Below are positions 1 through 5,307 of a stretch of DNA of 6,561 nucleotides, one piece after another. Under the pieces are notes generated by a model that saw only the letters and a list, made by a program, of their open reading frames with translations, made no database searches and was not told the DNA's origin. The first letter of the stretch is position 1, and every line of letters starts with the position of its first letter. Made by a program: the position numbers and the translations under genes. Origin of the DNA: a bacterium (lineage in GTDB: Bacteria; Chloroflexota; Dormibacteria; UBA8260; Bog-877); the NCBI GenBank assembly GCA_021791455.1, contig JAJYWM010000073.1, forward strand, positions 1 through 6,561, written 5' to 3'.

Positions 1-35
1 CCCTGGTCCGCAGGGGGACGTGACTCTGGCTTCAT
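1..35 (-). CDS. N-terminal fragment of a leftward gene, product unknown (partial)
   Basis: Reading the minus strand from an ATG at 35-33, eleven sense codons stay open to the window edge and give MKPESRPPADQ. The start is chosen because a TANNNT -10 element (TATCCT, 47-42) sits exactly 6 nt upstream of the ATG. That is the spacing of leaderless actinobacterial mRNAs, and no Shine-Dalgarno sequence is present. The charged, proline-containing N-terminus has no signal peptide or membrane character so far. The promoter is embedded in a large tandem palindrome, so the gene is probably tightly repressed or autoregulated. A MarR- or DtxR-like regulator or a regulated transporter would fit, but this is inference: eleven residues do not identify a family. 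Confidence 0.5.
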   Translation of the reverse strand, partial: MKPESRPPADQ

Positions 36-69
36 GTTATTAGGATACCTAATTAGTGGTCCTAATAAC
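36..69. promoter_or_regulatory. Tandem palindromic operator overlapping a promoter
   Basis: This 34-bp element is symmetric at 14 of 17 base pairs. The outer arms GTTATTAGGA (36-45) and TCCTAATAAC (60-69) are perfect reverse complements, and the centre CTAATTAG (49-56) is itself a palindrome. It also reads as two overlapping 15-bp sites: ATTAGG-ATA-CCTAAT (39-53, perfect) and ATTAGT-GGT-CCTAAT (52-66, one mismatched pair), 13 bp apart centre to centre. GC content is about 32% in an otherwise strongly GC-rich window. The element covers both the -10 and nearly all of the -35 of the left-edge promoter, as expected for a repressor operator bound by one or two dimers. TTAGG/CCTAA half-sites recall MarR- and DtxR-type operators; the family is not proven. 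Confidence 0.6.
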
Positions 70-71
70 AA
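36..71 (-). promoter_or_regulatory. Predicted leaderless promoter for the left-edge gene
   Basis: On the minus strand a -35-like TTGTTA (71-66, 4/6 to TTGACA) is followed by an 18-nt spacer and a -10-like TATCCT (47-42, 4/6 to TATAAT). Six nucleotides (41-36) then lead directly to the ATG at 35. The expected transcription start coincides with the A of the ATG, and nothing resembling a ribosome binding site is seen. It lies 45 bp downstream of the marP stop, so the left gene can be transcribed independently of marP. Confidence 0.5.
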
Positions 72-80
72 CCGGGCAGG

Positions 81-1259
81 CTACTGGACGCAGGACTCCG
101 TCGACACCGCCCTGGTGTCGTCTCGTCCCCGCGAGATGTCGGGTTCCACCTCGCGCGTCGTCAGCGCATAGCCCTCATCGTTGGTCACGGTCGACTTGGC
201 GAAGACGACCCCGAGGACCTGGCCCTTGAGGTTTACAAATGGCCCTCCGGAGTTGCCCGGGATGACGTTGGCCTGGAGGACGAAGATCTGCCGGCTCACC
301 AGGCCCTGGGAGTAAATGTCTCGGCCGACTGCCTGGATCTGGCCCCGGATGGCGCCGGGCACGACCTGCTCGACTCCTCCGCCCGGGTAGCCGATGACCG
401 CCCCCTCCGTGCCGCGGGTCCCGTTCTCGGAGACGGGGAGGGGTGCGAGCGACAAACCGGGGACCAGCAGCAGGGCCAGATCGGTGCGGGGATCGAAGAA
501 GACCACGCGCGCCGCCAGTGAGCCCGGGCGGCCCGGCACCTGGACCGTGGTTCCGTGGCCGCCCGCGACCACGTGGGCGTTGGTGGCGATGACGTCGTCG
601 GTGACCGGGAAGCCGCTTCCCTCAATCAGCCCGCCACACCCAATGCTCACGACCTTCACGGTTTCCGCGGCATCCCTGGCGACGGCGGCGTCTCCCCGCA
701 GGTCCCCAGGCAGGGTGACCGGGCCGGGCAGGGGCGGGACGAGGTTGGCGAACACTTCGGGGAAGGGCACGGCGGTGAAGAGATGCTGCAGGTCTCCGAG
801 CCAGGCGGGCCCGCTCGGCAGCTCCCGGTCCAGGTCACGCAGGATGGTGGAGCCCTGGATCTGAGCCGCCAGGGGCTGGATGGGCCCCTGGTCGAAGAGC
901 AATCCCAGGTACCAGCTGACGGCCAGCACCACGATCATGCCCCACGCGGTCCCGGCAACCGAGTCGAGCTTGCCCAGATGGCTGCGTATCGTGGTGCCCC
1001 GAACGCGGGCTCCGAGCACTCCCCCTAGCGCATCTCCGGTGAAGGCCAGGATCAGGACCAGCACGATCGCCAGGGCCGACCGGCCGGTCTGAGATAACCC
1101 GTGGAACAGCGGTGGGACCGTGGCGGCAACCCACGAGCCGAGCGCCAAGCCCACGCCTAAACCGAGCAGGGAGAACAGGGAATAGGTGAAACCGCGACGG
1201 TAGCCCATGATCGCCGCGTAGCAGAGGGCCAGAATGATCACGAGGTCGACTAGGTCCAT
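81..1259 (-). CDS. marP: MarP-like membrane-anchored serine protease (CvpA + trypsin-like)
   Basis: A 392-residue protein, close to the ~397 residues of Mycobacterium tuberculosis MarP (Rv3671c). The N-terminus is a CvpA/colicin-V-production-type domain with four hydrophobic helices (about 7-22, 27-48, 61-83, 101-122). A linker (about 123-200) leads to an extracytoplasmic chymotrypsin-fold protease domain. The catalytic triad is visible as His229 (ATNAHVV), Asp260 (PRTDLALL) and Ser337 (PGNSGGP). Cys208 and Cys390 match the positions of the MarP disulfide (Cys214-Cys395). The family processes periplasmic substrates such as the peptidoglycan hydrolase RipA and supports pH homeostasis and survival in acid. 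The ATG start is backed by an AGGAGA Shine-Dalgarno at 1268-1263. The gene is monocistronic here, divergent from a membrane-protein gene and followed by a separate promoter. Confidence 0.9.
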   Translation of the reverse strand: MDLVDLVIILALCYAAIMGYRRGFTYSLFSLLGLGVGLALGSWVAATVPPLFHGLSQTGRSALAIVLVLILAFTGDALGGVLGARVRGTTIRSHLGKLDSVAGTAWGMIVVLAVSWYLGLLFDQGPIQPLAAQIQGSTILRDLDRELPSGPAWLGDLQHLFTAVPFPEVFANLVPPLPGPVTLPGDLRGDAAVARDAAETVKVVSIGCGGLIEGSGFPVTDDVIATNAHVVAGGHGTTVQVPGRPGSLAARVVFFDPRTDLALLLVPGLSLAPLPVSENGTRGTEGAVIGYPGGGVEQVVPGAIRGQIQAVGRDIYSQGLVSRQIFVLQANVIPGNSGGPFVNLKGQVLGVVFAKSTVTNDEGYALTTREVEPDISRGRDDTRAVSTESCVQ

Positions 1260-1303
1260 GGGTCTCCTGCCATCATGCCTGGATCATCGGTGGAGTCGCG
1301 GTG

Positions 1304-1315
1304 TTGTGCTCACAA
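1304..1315. promoter_or_regulatory. Short dyad TTGTG-CT-CACAA in divergent intergenic region
   Basis: A perfect 5-bp inverted repeat with a 2-bp spacer lies between the divergent marP start (1259) and the membrane-protein start (about 1380), where an operator for either gene would be expected. No convincing -35/-10 pair could be aligned with it on either strand, so the role is only suggested by position. Confidence 0.25.
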
Positions 1316-1379
1316 TGCAGGCACACGCCGGGGGGCTGCAACCAAGAAGGTGAGTGTCGATGGAATCGGACGAGGCGGG

Positions 1380-1862
1380 ATGAGCCGGCTGCGCAACAGC
1401 GGCCGGGCGGTCCAGAACGGGATCTTCATCCCGCTGCCCAACGACTGGCGGTCGTGCGTTCTCCCGGTGATCGGCCTGGCGACGCCGATCGGACTTCTGG
1501 TGGTCAACTTCTCGGCCTGGGTCATCTCGCAGCTGGGAGCCTTCCGGTGGGGGGTGGCGGTGAGCGCGGTGATCAGCGCCCTGATCCTCAACAGCCTCAC
1601 CGCCATCAACGTCTACCGCTACGTGCGCAATCGCTGGCCCGACTTCATCCTGAGCCGGCCCGAGCACGAGAACCTGGTGCTGATCCTGGCGGTCTTCATC
1701 GTGATCGTGATCGCCGTCCTGTCCGCGGTCTTCTCCTACGTGGGGATGTCGAATCCCAAGGACCTCCCCAACGGGATCGCGGTCATCACCGGGTTTGTGG
1801 GCGTCGTGATACCGCTGGGTCTGATCCTGGGGCTCAACCGCCGACGGGGACAGAGCGCCTGA
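1380..1862 (+). CDS. Uncharacterised four-helix integral membrane protein
   Basis: I do not recognise the family. From the ATG at 1380 the product is 160 residues with four strongly hydrophobic stretches (about 26-49, 58-80, 99-121, 132-152). An arginine-rich N-terminus and a basic C-terminal tail (RRRGQSA) suggest both ends are cytoplasmic by the positive-inside rule. A short polar loop (about 81-98: YRYVRNRWPDF, then SRPEHEN) links helices 2 and 3. No catalytic motif is visible. The start at 1380 is preferred because GAGG (1372-1375) lies 4 nt upstream. The frame stays open upstream to an ATG at 1275 and includes a GTG at 1350, but those extensions look like low-complexity basic/cysteine sequence rather than protein. 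It diverges from marP and converges with rpiA, so it is probably a single-gene transcript. Confidence 0.7.
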   Translation: MSRLRNSGRAVQNGIFIPLPNDWRSCVLPVIGLATPIGLLVVNFSAWVISQLGAFRWGVAVSAVISALILNSLTAINVYRYVRNRWPDFILSRPEHENLVLILAVFIVIVIAVLSAVFSYVGMSNPKDLPNGIAVITGFVGVVIPLGLILGLNRRRGQSA

Positions 1863-1874
1863 GCCCGCAGCCCC

Positions 1875-1890
1875 ATCCCCTCTAGGGGAT
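1875..1890. terminator. Hairpin at convergent gene ends, possible bidirectional terminator
   Basis: ATCCCC (1875-1880) and GGGGAT (1885-1890) form a perfect 6-bp stem with the 4-nt loop TCTA. It lies between the stop of the membrane-protein gene (1862) and rpiA, and the rpiA stop codon (1884-1882) falls inside the loop. There is no U-tract on either strand, so it is not a canonical intrinsic terminator. Position and symmetry suggest a bidirectional U-less terminator or 3'-end stabiliser. Confidence 0.4.
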
Positions 1891-2598
1891 CGTGCGCTCA
1901 GCTTCCAGGTCCCCCAGCACCCGCACCGACCTGCCGTCAGACACCAGCGCTGCGGTCGCGGTCGAGAGGAACAGGCCGTGCCCCAGGACCCCTGGGATGC
2001 GGTCGAGCTCCGAAACCAGGCGGTGGGGCTCCCAGGTTCCTGGAGGCAAGCTCAGATCCAGCACGTAGTTGCCGTTGTCGGTGACGAAGGGCTGGTCCTG
2101 GCCGCGCAGCCGCGGCTCCCCCAGGCAGGCGTCTCTGACCCTGGCCGCCGTCCCCTCCCAGTCGAAGGCCAGCACCTCGAGCGGGATCGGGTGGCCGTCG
2201 CCCAGGCGCTCCACCAGCTTGGTGGAGTCGGCTAGGACCAGGAAGCGGCGGCTGCGCTCGGCCACGATCTTCTCCCGGACCATGGCCCCGCCGGCTCCCT
2301 TGACCAGGTTCAGCTCGGGGTCGATCTCGTCGGCGCCGTCCAGGTCGAGATCCAGGGGGGGCTGGCTGGATCCTAGGATTTGGATCCCGAGCGAGCGCGC
2401 CCTCTCCTCGGTGCGCTTCGAGGTGCACATCGCAACCAGGCCCATCTCAGCAACAGGCCTCTTGGCGAGGGCATCCAGGAATGCCGAGGCGGTCCGGCCG
2501 GTCCCCAGGCCCAAGCGCATGCCCGGTTTGATGAGGTCTGCGGCGTAGAGACCGACCTGGATGATCGAGGCCTCGAAGAGGCCGTCGGTGGTAGTCAA
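1882..2598 (-). CDS. rpiA: Ribose-5-phosphate isomerase A
   Basis: This cytosolic enzyme interconverts ribose 5-phosphate and ribulose 5-phosphate in the non-oxidative pentose phosphate pathway. The 238-residue length is normal for RpiA (E. coli about 219). Family landmarks are the phosphate-binding LGTGRTASAF (about 31-40), DLDGADEID (85-93) and VKGAGGAMVREKI (99-111). The residues equivalent to E. coli Asp81, Asp84, Lys94 and Glu103 are Asp87, Asp90, Lys100 and Glu109, all present. The start is TTG, overlapping the upstream TGA stop as TTGA. It is accepted because it gives the expected N-terminal helix before the LGTG motif, and no ATG lies before that motif. GAGG 8 nt upstream can serve as the ribosome binding site. 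It is the last gene of the ppk1-PPOX-rpiA operon and is probably translationally coupled. Confidence 0.93.
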   Translation of the reverse strand: MTTTDGLFEASIIQVGLYAADLIKPGMRLGLGTGRTASAFLDALAKRPVAEMGLVAMCTSKRTEERARSLGIQILGSSQPPLDLDLDGADEIDPELNLVKGAGGAMVREKIVAERSRRFLVLADSTKLVERLGDGHPIPLEVLAFDWEGTAARVRDACLGEPRLRGQDQPFVTDNGNYVLDLSLPPGTWEPHRLVSELDRIPGVLGHGLFLSTATAALVSDGRSVRVLGDLEAERTIP

Positions 2599-3005
2599 CC
2601 GAGGCGCCTCGGCCCCGCCTCTGCGACGGTCATCCTGAGCAGCACCCGCCGTTCGGCCACCATGGCGCGGCGGTACTCGGACCAGTCCCGGTGCTCACCC
2701 GCGACCAGGCGATAGTAGTCTTCCAGCAGCGGCAGGGCGGCGGGGAGCGAGACCACCTCGACGGTTCCCCAGACCATGGCCCAGGGGCCGAAGAAGTTGT
2801 CGGTGAAGGTCACCAACCCCGCCCTCGGGTCGCGGCGCAGGTTGGCGGTCTTGGCGGCCCCCTCTCGGGTGCTGATCACCACCAGCCCTTCGTGATCCAC
2901 TCCCGCCACGACCGGGGACATCTGCACTGTCGCGTCCCTGCGGTAGGTGGCCAGCACCCCGCGATGATTGCTCCCGAGAAACCTCAGGACCTCAGCCCTT
3001 TCCAC
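2595..3005 (-). CDS. PPOX-class (F420-dependent type) split-barrel oxidoreductase
   Basis: A 136-residue single-domain protein of the pyridoxamine-phosphate-oxidase-like split-barrel superfamily. It most resembles the actinobacterial Rv1155-type group that binds the deazaflavin F420. The recognisable core is GVLATYRRD (about 16-24), VQMSPVVAGVD (27-37), VVISTREGAAKTANLRRDPRAGL (42-64, the strand-turn-helix that contacts the cofactor phosphate) and WAMVWGTVEVV (75-85). Split-barrel enzymes act as homodimers with the cofactor at the interface. The substrate cannot be predicted; F420, FMN or haem-like ligands all occur in the superfamily. The GTG start abuts the ppk1 TGA with no gap, and GAGGG lies 7 nt upstream, within the end of ppk1. 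The 3' end overlaps the rpiA TTG start by 4 bp, so it is coupled to both neighbours. Confidence 0.85.
   Translation of the reverse strand: MERAEVLRFLGSNHRGVLATYRRDATVQMSPVVAGVDHEGLVVISTREGAAKTANLRRDPRAGLVTFTDNFFGPWAMVWGTVEVVSLPAALPLLEDYYRLVAGEHRDWSEYRRAMVAERRVLLRMTVAEAGPRRLG
2599..2612. repeat. 14-bp perfect palindrome at the PPOX-rpiA junction
   Basis: CCGAGGCGCCTCGG is its own reverse complement. It covers the last codons of the PPOX gene and abuts the rpiA TTG start. It contains the only plausible rpiA Shine-Dalgarno (GAGG), so self-pairing of the mRNA would occlude that site. It may be a chance consequence of high GC. Confidence 0.3.
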
Positions 3006-5198
3006 TCAAGCACCCTCTTTGGAACGGTCGGTCGCCCAACGTGGTGGGCGGGCCCTGGCCCGCTCGATCAACAACTCCTGGATCCCGGGGTCGGTGCTGG
3101 TCGGGGCGACCCGGGACCAGGAGCCGTCCCGGTTCAGGGTCCAACTCTGCCGCCGGTCCCGCCACATCATCTCCATCACCTCGAGGACCTCCTGGCTGGC
3201 CCCCGAGGCTCTGAGGGGCACCACCGCTTCGACGCGCCGGTAGAGGTTACGCCCCATCAGGTCGGCCGAGCCCAGGTACGCCTCTGGCTCCCCCCCGTTG
3301 GCGAAGGTGAACACCCTGCCGTGCTCCAGGAAGCGGCCAATCACGCTGTGGACGGTGACGCTCTCGCTGAGCCCGGGAACACCGGGCCGAAGCGAGCAGA
3401 TCCCCCGCACCAGCAGGCGGAACTCCAGACCCTGCCGGGAGGCGTTGTAGACGGCTCTGATCGCCCGCTCATCGGTTATCCCATTCACCTTAATGAGCAC
3501 CCCTGCGGGTCGGCCCTGTCGCAGGTGTTCCAGCTCGCGGTCGATCAGCTGCTCGAGACGTTCGATGGTGTTGATGGGAGCGACCCACAGGCTCTTGTAG
3601 TCGCGCTTTCGGGAATAGCCGGTCAGATAGTTGAATAGGTCGGCCACCTCCTGGGTGATCTCCTGGCGCGTGGTGAAGAGCCCGAAGTCGGTGTAGGTGC
3701 GAGCCGTCACCGCGTTGTAATTGCCAGTGCCTATATGCGCGTAGTAGCGTACCCCGCTCTCCTCCTGGCGCACCACCAGCACCAGCTTGGCGTGGGTCTT
3801 CAGCCCCGGCACCCCATAGGCGACATGGGCCCCAACCTGCTCCAGCTGGCGGGCCCAGCGGATGTTGTTCTGCTCGTCGAAGCGAGCCTTCAGCTCCACC
3901 AGCACCACGACCTGCTTGCCGTCCTCGGCCGCCCTAGTCAGCGCGCCGATGAGGGGGGTGTCGCCGCTGGTGCGGTAGAGGGTCTGCTTGATGGCCACCA
4001 CCCGGGGGTCCCGGGCGGCCTGCTCGATGAACCTCTCCGTGGTGGCCGCAAACGAGTCGTAGGGGTGCTGCACCAAGAGGTCGCCCCGTCTGATGACCGC
4101 GAAGAAGTCCGGATCTTGGTCTTGGACGCTGAGAAGTCGTGGAGGGGTGGTCCCGCTGAAAACGGGGTAGGCGAGGTCGGGTCGGTCGAGCGCCTCGACC
4201 ACCCCGAACAGGCCTGTCAAATCCAGCGGCCCCTGCACGGGTTGGAGCTCCTCGCCGCCGATGCCGAGCTCTGCCTCCAGCATGTTGCTCAACTCCGGAG
4301 GCAGCGAGCCGACCGTCTCGACCCTGACGACCGCGCCGAAGCGGCGCCCGCGCAGTTCCTCCTCGATCGCCGAGAGCAGGTCCGGCTCGTCCTCGTCGAC
4401 ATCGAAGTCAGCATCCCTGGTGACTCGGAAGACACCGGTGCCCTGGATCTCCATGCCCGGGAACAGCCGTTCCAGGCGCTCCGAGATGATCCGCTCTATC
4501 GGTAGGAATGGCCCGCTCGGCCCCGCTCTGTAGAAGCGGGGGAGGGAGGACGGGACCTTGACCCTGGCGATGCGCGGGGCCCGGTCTCCCGGGTCCCCGA
4601 GCAGCGCGGCGATGGACAAGGACAGGTTGCTGAGGTACGGGAAGGGATGGGCGGGGTCGATGGCGAGAGGGGTCAGGAGGGGGTAGATCTGGTGCTCAAA
4701 GAACTCATCGCAGAGCCGGCTCTCCTCCTTGCTGAGGTGCTCGCCGCCCAGCAGCAGGCGAATCCCCTGCTCCGTCAGGGCGGGGACCAGCTCATCCACC
4801 AGGCAGGCCAGCTGATCCTGGACCAGCCGAGAGGTGCGTTCCGAGATGGCGCCAAGCTGCTCGGTCGCCGTCATCCGATCGGGGTGGGTGGCTTCGAAGT
4901 GCTCCTGCTGTTGGCGTTTGAGCGACGCGACCCGGATCATGTAGAACTCATCGAGGTTGTTGGCGGTGATCGCCAGGAACCTCATGCGTTCAAGCAGGGG
5001 CACCCTCTTGTCCCTGGCCTCGGCCAGGACCCTGTCGTCGAAGTCCAGCCAACTGAGTTCCCTGTTGATGTAGGAGCTCGAATCGAGGAGGCGGTCATCG
5101 GTCCGCTTCGGCCGAGGCGCGCTAACCCTCGAGCCGGTTCGGGGCGCCTGGCCTCTCGGATGCCGCACCTTTACGGTGCGTTTCGATTGCTCTGCCAC
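3006..5198 (-). CDS. ppk1: Polyphosphate kinase 1
   Basis: This enzyme transfers the gamma-phosphate of ATP reversibly onto inorganic polyphosphate and is usually membrane-associated or cytosolic. The 730-residue protein has the full PPK1 layout: N-domain with YINRELSWLDFDDRVLAEA (43-61), middle domain, and two phospholipase-D-like C domains. The autophosphorylated histidine is His469 in GLKTHAKL (E. coli His435), and the second conserved histidine is His488 in YAHIGTGNYN (E. coli His454). Arg409 (QTLYR), Arg439 (KARFDE), Arg598 (LLVRG) and His626 (FLEHGR) align at the same constant offset of 34 with E. coli Arg375, Arg405, Arg564 and His592, so the active site is intact. Residues 1-38 are a basic, probably disordered extension. 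The start is GTG with a weak AGGCGG upstream; a GTG at codon 11 is a less likely alternative. It is the first gene of the operon. Confidence 0.96.
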   Translation of the reverse strand: MAEQSKRTVKVRHPRGQAPRTGSRVSAPRPKRTDDRLLDSSSYINRELSWLDFDDRVLAEARDKRVPLLERMRFLAITANNLDEFYMIRVASLKRQQQEHFEATHPDRMTATEQLGAISERTSRLVQDQLACLVDELVPALTEQGIRLLLGGEHLSKEESRLCDEFFEHQIYPLLTPLAIDPAHPFPYLSNLSLSIAALLGDPGDRAPRIARVKVPSSLPRFYRAGPSGPFLPIERIISERLERLFPGMEIQGTGVFRVTRDADFDVDEDEPDLLSAIEEELRGRRFGAVVRVETVGSLPPELSNMLEAELGIGGEELQPVQGPLDLTGLFGVVEALDRPDLAYPVFSGTTPPRLLSVQDQDPDFFAVIRRGDLLVQHPYDSFAATTERFIEQAARDPRVVAIKQTLYRTSGDTPLIGALTRAAEDGKQVVVLVELKARFDEQNNIRWARQLEQVGAHVAYGVPGLKTHAKLVLVVRQEESGVRYYAHIGTGNYNAVTARTYTDFGLFTTRQEITQEVADLFNYLTGYSRKRDYKSLWVAPINTIERLEQLIDRELEHLRQGRPAGVLIKVNGITDERAIRAVYNASRQGLEFRLLVRGICSLRPGVPGLSESVTVHSVIGRFLEHGRVFTFANGGEPEAYLGSADLMGRNLYRRVEAVVPLRASGASQEVLEVMEMMWRDRRQSWTLNRDGSWSRVAPTSTDPGIQELLIERARARPPRWATDRSKEGA
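5164..5180 (-). promoter_or_regulatory. Hairpin within the first codons of ppk1
   Basis: CGCACC and GGTGCG form a perfect 6-bp stem with a 5-nt loop at nucleotides 19-35 of the ppk1 coding sequence (codons 7-12). In the mRNA it sits just inside the initiating-ribosome footprint of a GTG start with a weak Shine-Dalgarno. It could therefore modulate translation, or it may simply reflect codon choice. Confidence 0.25.
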
Positions 5199-5268
5199 GC
5201 CGCCTACCGTACTACCGTTGCCCTTCCCCCGATCTCATTCGGTCGGACTGTCATCGGAGATCGACTTT

Positions 5269-5285
5269 CTGAGATGACTTCTCAG
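5269..5285. promoter_or_regulatory. Inverted repeat overlapping the lipoprotein promoter -35
   Basis: CTGAGA (5269-5274) and TCTCAG (5280-5285) are perfect 6-bp arms around TGACT. The -35-like ATGACT (5274-5279) lies within the dyad, so a bound protein would block or recruit RNA polymerase at the lipoprotein gene and, being in the divergent region, might also affect ppk1. Confidence 0.35.
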
Positions 5286-5301
5286 GATCCCGAGTTACCA
5301 T
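5274..5301 (+). promoter_or_regulatory. Predicted leaderless promoter of the lipoprotein gene
   Basis: A -35-like ATGACT (5274-5279, 4/6 to TTGACA), a 16-nt spacer and a -10-like TACCAT (5296-5301) are followed after exactly 6 nt by the ATG at 5308. No Shine-Dalgarno precedes the ATG. The geometry is the same as at the left-edge promoter and places the transcription start on the start codon. Confidence 0.45.
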
Positions 5302-5307
5302 GCTGGC

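Noticed and set aside
36..69. Left-edge palindrome as a marP transcription terminator
   Set aside because: Although it lies 12 bp after the marP stop and could fold, it is AT-rich, has a 14-nt interval between the main arms and no U-tract, and coincides with promoter elements and a start codon. An operator explains it better.
1304..1315. CRP-type binding site reading of TTGTGCTCACAA
   Set aside because: CRP-family sites need TGTGA and TCACA half-sites separated by 6 bp; here the half-sites are 2 bp apart.
1275..1379. Upstream extension (35 codons) of the four-helix membrane protein
   Set aside because: The sequence is basic and cysteine-containing without membrane or domain character, begins almost at the divergent marP start, and has no good ribosome binding site. 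A GAGG precedes the ATG at 1380.
1882..2715. Plus-strand frames opposite rpiA
   Set aside because: rpiA is intact on the minus strand with all catalytic residues; the antisense frames show no domain.
2691..3638. Long plus-strand open frame antisense to ppk1 and the PPOX gene (315 codons)
   Set aside because: It is a mirror of the GC-rich coding bias of ppk1. It has no recognisable domain, its composition (Gly/Pro/His/Arg) is atypical, and the opposite strand is clearly coding.
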